DNA of 28,142 bases from Oscillospiraceae bacterium (lineage in GTDB: Bacteria; Bacillota; Clostridia; Oscillospirales; Ruminococcaceae), in the NCBI GenBank assembly GCA_009776345.1, contig WRLS01000006.1, positions 1-28,142 of the forward strand, written 5' to 3'. Every line of letters starts with the position of its first letter. The stretch's first letter is position 1. The notes beneath the pieces are model-generated. The model worked only from the letters and a program-made list of their open reading frames with translations. It was not told where the DNA came from and ran no database searches. The translations under genes and the position numbers were made by a program. Shown here in pieces: positions 21,863 through 28,142 of this stretch.

Positions 21863-23263
21863 ATGTATCGCACCGAAATAAGCAAATTATTCGCCCTGCC
21901 GAAAAATTGGGGCGGCAAAACCGTTACCGTATGCGGCTGGATAAAAACACTGAGGGATTCTAAATCCATCGGTTTTATTGAGCTTAACGACGGCTCCTGC
22001 TTTAAAAACCTGCAGGTCGTCCTGGAGGAGAGCGCCCTCCCGTGCTATAGGGATATTGTAAAGCAAAACGTGGGCGCGGCGCTGGCTGTGACGGGGAAGG
22101 TTGTCATGACGCCGCAGTCAAGGCAGCCGTTTGAGCTTCACGCCTGCGATGTACAGGTAGAGGGCGAGTCCGCGCCGGATTACCCGCTGCAAAAAAAGCG
22201 CCACTCCCTGGAATTCCTGCGGACGATCGCGCATCTGCGCCCGCGCACAAATACATTCGGCGCGGTGCTGCGCGTGCGTTCAGCGGCGGCGTTTGCGGTC
22301 CATAAATTTTTCAGTGACAACGGCTTTGTCTGCGCGCACACGCCGATCATAACCGGCTCTGACTGCGAGGGCGCGGGGGAGATGTTCCGTGTTACGACCT
22401 TGGATGCAAAGGACCCGCCGCTGACCGCAAACGGCGATCCCGATTTCTCCCGGGATTTTTTCGGCGGGATGACAAAGCTTACCGTTTCCGGCCAGCTCGA
22501 GGCCGAGTGCATGGCGCTGGCTTTCGGCAAAACCTACACTTTCGGTCCCACATTCCGCGCGGAAAATTCCAACACGCCGCGCCACGCCGCCGAATTTTGG
22601 ATGATAGAACCGGAAATCGCCTTCGCCGACCTGGACGACGATATGCGCCTAGCACAGGATATGCTGCAATCCGTGCTGAAATACGTCATGTCGCATTGCG
22701 CGGATGAGCTGGAGTTCCTCAGCGGCTTTTATGACAAGGGATTGTTAGAGAGGCTGGAAAACGTGGCAGGCTCCGATTTCGCGTCGATAACATATACAGA
22801 CGCGGTTGATGTACTGCTGAAAAATAAAGACGGTTTTGAGTTCCCCGTGTTCTGGGGCTGTGACCTGCAAACCGAGCATGAGCGCTATCTGGCGGAAAAA
22901 CATTTTGGCCGCCCGGTGTTTGTCACCGATTACCCGAAGGAAATTAAGGCGTTCTATATGCGCCTGAATGACGACGGAAAAACCGTTGCCGCCGCCGATT
23001 TGCTCGTGCCCGGCGTGGGCGAGCTGATTGGCGGCAGCCAGAGGGAAGAGCGTTATGACGTGCTGGCGGCGCGAATAAAAGAGTGCGGCCTGGACCCCGG
23101 GGATTACAGATGGTATATGGACCTCCGCAAATACGGCGGCGCGAAGCACGCAGGTTTTGGGCTGGGTTTCGAGCGGCTGATTATGTATATCACGGGCATG
23201 GCGAATATCCGCGATGTTTCGCTGGCGCCCAGGACAGCGGCTTCGCCGGGGCTTAGGTTTTAG
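21863..23263 (+). CDS. asnS: Asparagine-tRNA ligase
   Basis: Class II aminoacyl-tRNA synthetase of 466 residues, the normal length. An N-terminal OB-fold anticodon-binding domain (about 1-105) has VTVCGWIKTLRDSKSIGFIELNDGS. The catalytic core follows, with motif 2 FGPTFRAENS at 227-236 and the AsnRS-type PRHAAEFWMIEPEIAF. Further on is GVGELIGGSQREER, then motif 3 GLGFERLIMYITGMANIRDV at 433-452. It charges tRNA-Asn with asparagine in the cytosol. The ATG follows GGGAAAGAGGC. The last residues, PRTAASPGLRF, depart from the usual PRTPGNAEF-type ending, and the stop codon lies in a TTAGGTTTTAGG repeat, suggesting repeat insertion has rewritten the end. The kinase gene begins 27 bases later and may share the transcript. 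Confidence 0.95.
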   Translation: MYRTEISKLFALPKNWGGKTVTVCGWIKTLRDSKSIGFIELNDGSCFKNLQVVLEESALPCYRDIVKQNVGAALAVTGKVVMTPQSRQPFELHACDVQVEGESAPDYPLQKKRHSLEFLRTIAHLRPRTNTFGAVLRVRSAAAFAVHKFFSDNGFVCAHTPIITGSDCEGAGEMFRVTTLDAKDPPLTANGDPDFSRDFFGGMTKLTVSGQLEAECMALAFGKTYTFGPTFRAENSNTPRHAAEFWMIEPEIAFADLDDDMRLAQDMLQSVLKYVMSHCADELEFLSGFYDKGLLERLENVAGSDFASITYTDAVDVLLKNKDGFEFPVFWGCDLQTEHERYLAEKHFGRPVFVTDYPKEIKAFYMRLNDDGKTVAAADLLVPGVGELIGGSQREERYDVLAARIKECGLDPGDYRWYMDLRKYGGAKHAGFGLGFERLIMYITGMANIRDVSLAPRTAASPGLRF

Positions 23264-23290
23264 GATTTTTACAAAACAGGGGGGACTACC

Positions 23291-26200
23291 ATGAATGACG
23301 CAAAAAAGTACGGCGTACTTGTAGTAGACGACGAAAACACGAATATATTGGCTTTGTCGCATATACTAAGCCCTAAATACGATGTTTACGCCGCGAAAAA
23401 CGGGCAGGGCGCGATAAAGGCGGCGGAAAAATACCTGCCGGATTTAATCCTCCTGGATATCATAATGCCGGAGATGGACGGCTATGCTGTGCTGTCGGCG
23501 CTTCGTGAAAATGAGCGCACGAAAAATATCCCCGTGATTTTCATCACGGGTTTGAGCGGCGCGAGCGACGAGGAAAAGGCGCTGTCTATGGGCGCGGCGG
23601 ACTGCATAAGCAAACCGTTCAGCCCGGCAGTTGTGAAGCTTCGCGTGGAAAACCAGCTGACTATGCTGGGCAAACTGCGTGCAATAGAATACGACGTGAT
23701 GAACTACAAGCTTGCAAGCGAAGCTATGAAAACCGCATTATGGGACATGGAGGTCGTCGTGGACGACCCTGTAAATCTGGACAACCGCTTTACTTGGTCG
23801 CAGGAGTTTCGGCATATGCTGGGCTTTTCCGATGAAACCGAATTCCCGAATGTCCTGCGGAGCTGGTACGACCGGCTGCACCCCGACGACAAGGACCGGT
23901 CTGTGGTGGAGTTTGAGGCGCACCTCAACGACCGCACGGGAAAGACGCCTTACGAGCTTGAATACCGCCTGAAAAACAAAAACGGCGAATACAGATATTA
24001 CGACGGCTTCGGGCAGACACTTAGGGACAGTGAGGGCGCGCCTATCCGCGTTTCCGGCTATATCCGTGACGTAACGGAGAGGAAGCTGGCGGAGGACCTG
24101 CTGGTAAACAGCGACCTGCGCCTTAACCTGCTTTTGAAAAGCCTGAACGTGGCAATGTGGGATATGTGGGTAAACCCTGCCAGCCCTGTCATGGGCGAAA
24201 ACGAGCTTTGGTGGTCGCAGGAGCTTCGCCATATGCTCGGGTTCAAAGACGAAAATGATTTCCCCAATTTGCTGTCCAGCTGGAGCGACCGGCTGCATCC
24301 CGAGGACAAGGAAGAAACGCTTGAAGCCTTCGCCGCGCACTTAAACGACTACAGCGGGAATACGCATTACAACAGGGAGTTCCGCCTAATGCTCAAAAAC
24401 GGGGAGTACCGGCAGTTCCACGCCTTCGGTGAATCCCTGCGCGACCCGGGTGGCGTGCCGATAAGGGTGGCGGGCGCGTTAAGGGACGTGACACAGCAGA
24501 AGCTGATGGAGGATGCCCTGCAGGAGGCAAACTTCGTCGCCAGGAACGCGCGCACGCAGGAATTTATCTCCCGCTTTTCCATGCCGTTCACGCGGCCGTA
24601 TGACTTTGATGAGCTTATCGGCAACGCCCTGTCCGAGCTGCGGGGCTTTACCGGGACAGACAGGGCGATTATACTGGAGCTTCAGCCGGACGGCTCCCTG
24701 CGGTGTACTTACGAAAGCGTGATAAACGAGCAGACGCCCAAAGTCCTGGGGCTGTCTTTGGCGTATGAGGTCGCAAACCCGCTCCTTGACCAGGCGGAGA
24801 AGACAGGGTGCTTTTACGAAAAAAACGCCGCGCGATACTTCGAGGAATATCCCGCGATGGATCTGGGCGAAAAAAGCTTTTGCTATATCCCATTGATGGT
24901 CGAGGGGGAGCGCGCGGGCTATCTTGTGTTCTTTACGATGTTCGAGCAGGCAAACTGGACGGAGGGCGAGTTCAGGCTGGCGACAATGGCGGGCTCGATC
25001 ATTGCGGGGGCTTTTTCTAACCGCAAAAACAGCATCTTAAAAGAAGAAGCGCTGAAAGCGCACCAGGCAAGTGAGGCAAAGAGCAATTTCCTTTCTGTCA
25101 TGAGCCACGAGATGCGCACGCCCCTAAACGCCATCATCGGCATGACGGCAATCGGGAAAGACGCGCAGGACGCGGCGCGGAGGGATTACGCGCTGGGCAG
25201 GATAGAAGAGGCGTCAACAAGCCTTCTGGGCATTATAAACGATGTGCTGGATATGGCGAAAATCGAAGCCAATAAGCTGGAGCTTTCGCCCATTGAGTAT
25301 AATATCGAGTGGATGCTGCAAAAGGTGCTTTCTGTTGTAAAATTCCGAATGGACGAAAAGCAGCAGAAGTTTGAGATGGACCTGGACGCCAAGATCCCGC
25401 ATTTCATCGTCGGGGACGACCAGCGGCTCTCCCAGGTTGTGACAAACCTGCTCACAAACGCGAGCAAGTTCACGCCCGAGGGGGGCGAGATACATCTGAG
25501 CATCTCGCTGGAAAGCGAGGATGGCGATACCTGCAGGCTGCGGTTCGAAGTGACCGACAACGGGATCGGCATCTCACCGGAGCAGCAGGAAAGGCTCTTC
25601 CGTGCGTTTTTACAGGCGGAGAGCGGAACGAGCCGCACATTCGGCGGGACGGGGCTGGGGCTTGCGCTGAGCAAGCGTATCGTAGAGCTGATGGACGGGC
25701 AGATTTGGTTAGAGTCGGCCCTTGGCAAAGGTTCGCGGTTTATCTTCACGGTAAATGCGCAGAGGGGGAAACAGCAGCTTATTTCGCTTTTAAACCCGGG
25801 CGTTTTGCACGGCAGCCTGGGGATACTGGTTGTGGATGACGACCCTGTCACAAGGGACTACTTCAAATATGTTTTCGGGTATATCGGCATCCCGTGCGAT
25901 ATGGCGGAAAACGGCACAGAGGCGCTGGAGATGATAGAGGCGCGCGGCGGTTATGACCTGTATTTTGTCGACTGGTATATGGAGGGCATGGACGGCTACG
26001 AGCTTTGCGGGCGAATAAAATCATACAAACACGACAGGGAGCCGGTCGTAGTAGTCATCTCCGGCGATTGGCAGGTAAGCGAGGCAAAGGCGTTTGAAGC
26101 CGGCGCGGACAAGGGGATGATGAAGCCATTTTTCGCATCCTCCATCATCGAGTGCGTCAATAGCTGCCTGGCTGAAAAAGGCAGCCGCACGGAAGAGGAT

Positions 26201-26629
26201 TTCATTAAACAGACGCGCGAACAGTACAGAGGCAAAAGGCTGCTGCTCGCCGAGGACGTGGAAATCAACAGGGAGATCGTAATATCGCTGCTGGAGGGCA
26301 CGGGGCTTGCAATTGACGAGGCGGAAAACGGAAGTGAGGCGCTGGGCATGATCAAAGCGGACCCCCGCCGCTATGACCTTGTGCTGATGGATATACAGAT
26401 GCCGGGCATGGACGGGCTGGAGGCGACGCGCAGGATCCGCGGGCTGGAGGACACGCGCGCCAAACGCCTGCCGATTATCGCCATGACCGCGAATGTATTC
26501 AAGGAAGACATCGAAAAATGCCTGGAGGCGGGCATGGACGGGCATATCGGCAAGCCGCTGAATATTGACGAGCTTATGCAGGTGCTGAAAGATTACTTAA
26601 CACGGCCTTCGGCAGGATCTAGGTTTTAG
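23291..26629 (+). CDS. Hybrid sensor histidine kinase with three receiver domains
   Basis: A 1112-residue cytosolic signalling protein with no membrane segment. In order: a receiver (5-125, phospho-Asp56), two very similar PAS domains (147-264 and 286-403), a GAF-like domain (425-575), a dimerisation domain with the phospho-acceptor His606 (FLSVMSHEMRTPLNAIIG) and an ATPase domain (705-825: N box NLLTNASKF, G1 DNGIGIS, G2 GGTGLGL). Two more receivers follow (844-960, Asp894; 982-1100, Asp1034). Conserved Lys residues (SKPF, MKPF, GKPL) are present, so all receivers look active. No Hpt domain is encoded. The start has GGGGGGACTACC. It lies 27 bases after asnS. Stimulus and target are unknown. 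The final RF and stop lie in a repeat. Confidence 0.93.
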   Translation: MNDAKKYGVLVVDDENTNILALSHILSPKYDVYAAKNGQGAIKAAEKYLPDLILLDIIMPEMDGYAVLSALRENERTKNIPVIFITGLSGASDEEKALSMGAADCISKPFSPAVVKLRVENQLTMLGKLRAIEYDVMNYKLASEAMKTALWDMEVVVDDPVNLDNRFTWSQEFRHMLGFSDETEFPNVLRSWYDRLHPDDKDRSVVEFEAHLNDRTGKTPYELEYRLKNKNGEYRYYDGFGQTLRDSEGAPIRVSGYIRDVTERKLAEDLLVNSDLRLNLLLKSLNVAMWDMWVNPASPVMGENELWWSQELRHMLGFKDENDFPNLLSSWSDRLHPEDKEETLEAFAAHLNDYSGNTHYNREFRLMLKNGEYRQFHAFGESLRDPGGVPIRVAGALRDVTQQKLMEDALQEANFVARNARTQEFISRFSMPFTRPYDFDELIGNALSELRGFTGTDRAIILELQPDGSLRCTYESVINEQTPKVLGLSLAYEVANPLLDQAEKTGCFYEKNAARYFEEYPAMDLGEKSFCYIPLMVEGERAGYLVFFTMFEQANWTEGEFRLATMAGSIIAGAFSNRKNSILKEEALKAHQASEAKSNFLSVMSHEMRTPLNAIIGMTAIGKDAQDAARRDYALGRIEEASTSLLGIINDVLDMAKIEANKLELSPIEYNIEWMLQKVLSVVKFRMDEKQQKFEMDLDAKIPHFIVGDDQRLSQVVTNLLTNASKFTPEGGEIHLSISLESEDGDTCRLRFEVTDNGIGISPEQQERLFRAFLQAESGTSRTFGGTGLGLALSKRIVELMDGQIWLESALGKGSRFIFTVNAQRGKQQLISLLNPGVLHGSLGILVVDDDPVTRDYFKYVFGYIGIPCDMAENGTEALEMIEARGGYDLYFVDWYMEGMDGYELCGRIKSYKHDREPVVVVISGDWQVSEAKAFEAGADKGMMKPFFASSIIECVNSCLAEKGSRTEEDFIKQTREQYRGKRLLLAEDVEINREIVISLLEGTGLAIDEAENGSEALGMIKADPRRYDLVLMDIQMPGMDGLEATRRIRGLEDTRAKRLPIIAMTANVFKEDIEKCLEAGMDGHIGKPLNIDELMQVLKDYLTRPSAGSRF

Positions 26630-26719
26630 GATTGAGGATATAGGAAGGGAAGAAATTTGCTGCACCGTCCTTTCCCTAAAACCTAAAACCTAAATCCTAA
26701 AACCTCAATCCTAAAACCT
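26621..26719. repeat. Fold-back heptamer module A
   Basis: Left arm of 7-bp units (GTTTTAG, GATTGAG, GATATAG) joined to GAAGGGAAGAAA, a short centre (TTGCTGCACCGTC), then an opposite arm CTTTCCC followed by CTAAAAC/CTAAATC units. The two arms are complementary, so the unit can fold back. The centre and right arm are nearly identical to module B at 27225-27318. The first heptamer supplies the stop codon of the kinase gene. Confidence 0.75.
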
Positions 26720-26730
26720 GCGCGAAGCGC

Positions 26731-26797
26731 CGTAGGGGCGGCGTCCTCGACGTCCCGCATTATACGATGCATTACGGTAATTTGCGGGTGATAATTT
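26731..26797. repeat. GTAGGGGCGG-type repeat
   Basis: Starts with CGTAGGGGCGGCGTC and continues with ACGATGCATTACGGTAATTTGCG, which parallels the ACGATGCAATACTG...GGTAATTTGCG stretch at 14325-14360. It is a second, diverged copy of the same dispersed unit. No coding capacity was seen. Confidence 0.6.
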
Positions 26798-26831
26798 GCC
26801 TAAAATTGTTTCACGTGAAACAATTTTAGGC
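26798..26831. other. parS-like chromosome-partition site
   Basis: TGTTTCACGTGAAACA at 26807-26822 matches the Spo0J/ParB binding site consensus of Firmicutes (TGTTNCACGTGAAACA) at every position. It is the centre of a longer perfect inverted repeat of 34 bp (26798-26831). ParB should bind here and spread to organise the origin-proximal chromosome. This is the only copy I noticed in the window. Its presence suggests, but does not prove, an origin-proximal location. Confidence 0.82.
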
Positions 26832-26859
26832 GGGCGGTCACATGGGGCCGCCCCTACGA
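26832..26859. repeat. GGGCGG/CCGCCCCTAC hairpin unit
   Basis: GGGCGGTCACATGGGGCCGCCCCTAC-type unit (described in parts: GGGCGG, an 11-base spacer, CCGCCC, then CTACGA) flanking the parS palindrome on the right. It is the mirror of the GTAGGGGCGG unit on its left, so the parS site is bracketed by an inverted pair. Confidence 0.55.
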
Positions 26860-26950
26860 ACTCCCCCTGTCACTTCGTGACATCCCCCTCAAGAGGGGGA
26901 CTTTGCCTCCCTCTCTGAGGGAGGTGGCGTCCGCAGACGCCGGAGGGAGT
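26860..26950. mobile_element. 91-bp miniature hairpin element, type 2
   Basis: Ends are ACTCCCCC (26860) and GGAGGGAGT (26942-26950), an imperfect terminal inverted repeat. Inside are a variable hairpin TGTCACTTCGTGACA, a constant-type hairpin TCCCCCTC/GAGGGGGA, a CTTTG spacer, a second constant-type hairpin CCTCCCTC/GAGGGAGG, and a second variable hairpin GGCGTC-CGCA-GACGCC. The order is the same as in the larger elements at 5641 and 27036 although the sequence differs. It has no coding capacity. Confidence 0.7.
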
Positions 26951-27035
26951 AACGGTCGGGCATGGAAGCCCGCCCCTACAAATTCCTTCCCTTCCTAAAT
27001 CCTAAAACCTCAATCCTGCGCGAAGGCAAAACACC
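26951..27035. repeat. GCCCGCCCCTAC unit and heptamer array
   Basis: 26958-26980 is identical over 23 bases to 14364-14386 (a GGGC-ATGGAA-GCCC hairpin followed by GCCCCTACA). It is followed by CCTTCCCTTCC and four 7-bp units of the CTAAATC/CTAAAAC/CTCAATC type, ending in CCTGCGCGAAGGC. That last motif also precedes the element at 5641. Confidence 0.7.
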
Positions 27036-27214
27036 AAAACACCCGTCTTCAAAGCGGCAAGCCGCTTTGAAGCCACCCTCTTTAAAAAAGAGGGTACGTC
27101 CTACGGTTGCTTTGTGTTTTTATTGTGAACGAATAAATCTTGCTGTAGCCTTACCCTCTTTTTTAAAGAGGGTGGCACAAATCCGAATTTATTCGGTTTT
27201 GTGACGGGTGTTTT
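27036..27214. mobile_element. Miniature inverted-repeat element, copy 2 (inverted core)
   Basis: A 179-bp element with 12-bp terminal repeats AAAACACCCGTC (27036-27047) and complement (27203-27214). Variable hairpins lie next to each end: a 12-bp stem CTTCAAAGCGGC at 27047-27072 and an interrupted stem CACAAA-CCGAAT at 27176-27203. Constant hairpins are at 27075-27095 and 27153-27173. The core between them is the reverse complement of the core of copy 1 with scattered differences, while the variable hairpins are unrelated between copies. No transposase is encoded; mobilisation in trans is inferred. Confidence 0.78.
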
Positions 27215-27224
27215 GCGCTGCGCG

Positions 27225-27318
27225 CAGGATTAAGGTTTTAGGACCCGGGATTTAGGAAGGGAAGAAAATTGCCGTACCGTCCTTTCCCTAAAACCTAAAA
27301 CCTAAATCCTAAAACCTG
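27225..27318. repeat. Fold-back heptamer module B
   Basis: Second copy of module A: AGGAAGGGAAGAAAA, a centre TTGCCGTACCGTC, then CTTTCCC and CTAAAAC/CTAAATC units, ending CCTGCG. The left arm is interrupted by ACCCGGG. A GC hairpin (GGCGCTTCGCGCC) follows directly, before the promoter of the HTH gene. Confidence 0.72.
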
Positions 27319-27336
27319 CGGCGCTTCGCGCCGCCG

Positions 27337-27365
27337 TTGACAACCGCCGCCGCTGTTGCTATACT
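27337..27365 (+). promoter_or_regulatory. Strong promoter of the HTH gene
   Basis: Consensus -35 TTGACA (27337-27342), exact 17-bp spacer and -10 TATACT (27360-27365), one base from TATAAT. It lies just outside the repeat cluster, about 37 bases before the start codon. Confidence 0.8.
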
Positions 27366-27401
27366 TGTTTTGTCCCCAACATTACGAAGGAGTTGAATAA
27401 C

Positions 27402-27704
27402 ATGGCTGAAAAGCGTGTACCGATAGAAAAAAAGCAGGAGATCGTGCGCCAGTATTACGAAGGGAAAAGCGTGGAGCAGCTTTCCGGCGAGTATTCATGC
27501 TCTAAATCGTCTGTTTACCGCTGGATACGCGAATACCCGTGGGAGTGTGCGCGGGAGGCCGCTGTTCCCCAAAACGAGCGGGATGAGTTTTTTGATGAGG
27601 CGTACACGCCCGCCGACCTCGGCTGGATGTTCGCGATGATGGGTATGGTACAAGATGCCAATAAGCTTGTCAGGGCGGAGGCGCCGCCGTGGCTGGTTAG
27701 TTGA
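27402..27704 (+). CDS. Small helix-turn-helix protein, transposase-OrfA-like HTH
   Basis: A 100-residue protein with the ATG at 27402, 9 bases after AAGGAG (an in-frame TTG at 27393 is less likely). Residues 8-43 (EKKQEIVRQYYEGKSVEQLSGEYSCSKSSVYRWIREYPW) form a helix-turn-helix of the homeodomain-like type found in IS3-family OrfA and similar DNA-binding proteins. The remaining half is acidic and hydrophobic (EFFDEAYTPADLGWMFAMMGMVQDANKL) and not recognised. No transposase or second frame follows, so it is either a solitary regulator or a relic of an element. It has a near-consensus promoter of its own and sits next to a repeat-rich region. DNA binding is inferred from the HTH. Confidence 0.75.
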   Translation: MAEKRVPIEKKQEIVRQYYEGKSVEQLSGEYSCSKSSVYRWIREYPWECAREAAVPQNERDEFFDEAYTPADLGWMFAMMGMVQDANKLVRAEAPPWLVS

Positions 27705-27890
27705 TATGCATAAAAATATTATTATATTGCCCGCCAATATGTTAAAAATGTAAAAATATTGTTTGTAACATAGCATTTTTACTAAACAGATATTGTGTTT
27801 TTCGCGAATTTATTGTAAAATACGCTCATATTCTTAATACAAAGGCAATCGACGGCATAGCTGTACGCAGGGCACGGCGCATCTAAGTCG
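27705..27890. other. AT-rich intergenic stretch before a sugar permease
   Basis: No gene seen. It contains a long-loop inverted repeat, AAAAATG...CATTTTT (about 27742-27780), that might end transcription of the HTH gene. A weak promoter candidate follows: TTGTAA (about 27811), 16 bp, TAATAC. Confidence 0.35.
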
Positions 27891-27905
27891 ATGGGGAGTG
27901 ATCTT

Positions 27906-28142
27906 TTGCAAAACAAAGCAAGGCTGTCCTTTAGAAAAAAGAAGGGCATCAAGGAAACCGTCACACTGCCGTTCCTGGTGATGATGATACCGGGGATCGC
28001 GGTGCTGGTGGTAAACAACTACCTGCCCATGCTGGGCGCGATTATGGCGTTCCAGCAGTACAGGTTCCAGGACAATTTTATCTACAGCATTATGAACAGC
28101 AGGTGGGTGGGGTTCCGAAACTTCCAGTTCCTGTTCAGTAAC
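27906..28142 (+). CDS. Sugar ABC transporter permease, LplB-type, N-terminal part
   Basis: Runs off the right edge; 79 residues are visible. A basic N-terminus (QNKARLSFRKKKGIKET) is followed by a membrane segment (about residues 23-43, PFLVMMIPGIAVLVVNNYLP) and the LGAIMAFQQYRF motif seen near the N-terminus of LplB/YteP-type permeases, then WVGFRNFQFLF. I chose TTG 27906 because GGGGAG lies 7 bases upstream; an in-frame ATG at 27891 is possible but has no clear ribosome site. Members of this branch often import oligosaccharides such as rhamnogalacturonan fragments, matching the hydrolase and rhaB genes in the window, but the substrate is inferred only. The upstream 186 bp carry no gene, so it may head an operon. 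Confidence 0.82.
   Translation, partial: MQNKARLSFRKKKGIKETVTLPFLVMMIPGIAVLVVNNYLPMLGAIMAFQQYRFQDNFIYSIMNSRWVGFRNFQFLFSN

Noticed and set aside
26798..26831. Reading the 34-bp palindrome as a terminator
   Set aside because: There is no spacer for a loop, no T-run and no gene directly upstream; the central 16 bp match parS exactly.

Overview
This is a GC-rich chromosomal window from a low-GC-lineage Gram-positive type, most likely an anaerobic gut-type clostridium (Oscillospirales/Clostridia-like). That placement is an inference. It rests on strong AAGGAG/GGAGG ribosome binding sites, the mltG to U32-peptidase gene order, a butanol-type iron alcohol dehydrogenase, a short Cys/Gly-rich membrane peptide of a kind common in Clostridia, a Spo0J-type parS site, and intergenic regions full of small hairpin repeats. 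No rRNA, tRNA, CRISPR array or complete insertion sequence was seen.

Layout. (1) 1-5497, + strand: the end of a sugar-import operon. It holds the tail of a solute-binding protein, two ABC permeases, a mutarotase-like protein, a PfkB-family sugar kinase and an FucI-family isomerase. (2) 5498-6020: repeat cluster ending in the promoter and operator of an iron alcohol dehydrogenase. (3) 6021-10245, + strand: alcohol dehydrogenase, a two-TM protein, NAD(P)HX repair enzyme, a lipoprotein and a Cys-less alkyltransferase-like protein. (4) 10189-13362, - strand: mltG, a Uma2-family nuclease and a U32 peptidase-family protein, converging on the previous block with a 57-nt overlap. (5) 13601-13726: a 41-residue Cys-rich membrane peptide, followed by a repeat cluster. 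(6) 14402-16960: a divergent pair, a GH88/GH105-type unsaturated uronyl hydrolase (-) and rhamnulokinase (+), pointing to use of rhamnose-containing pectin. (7) 16961-18695: an AT-rich island with a metallopeptidase-like gene cut by one in-frame amber codon and a small unknown gene. (8) 18696-26629: a 1010-residue TPR protein (-), divergent from asnS (+), which is followed by a 1112-residue hybrid histidine kinase. (9) 26630-27390: the densest repeat cluster, containing a perfect parS-like palindrome. (10) 27402 to the end: a small HTH protein and the start of another sugar ABC permease.

How the genes work together. Carbohydrate uptake and catabolism dominate: the first ABC operon, the uronyl hydrolase with rhamnulokinase, and the new transporter at the right edge fit scavenging of plant or mucin sugars. 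Housekeeping genes (mltG, asnS, NAD(P)HX repair) are interspersed.

The most distinctive features are non-coding. Miniature inverted-repeat elements carry variable hairpins at fixed positions, and 7-bp repeat arrays build fold-back modules. Two of these arrays run into the 3' ends of asnS and the kinase gene, and one into the hydrolase gene, supplying their stop codons.
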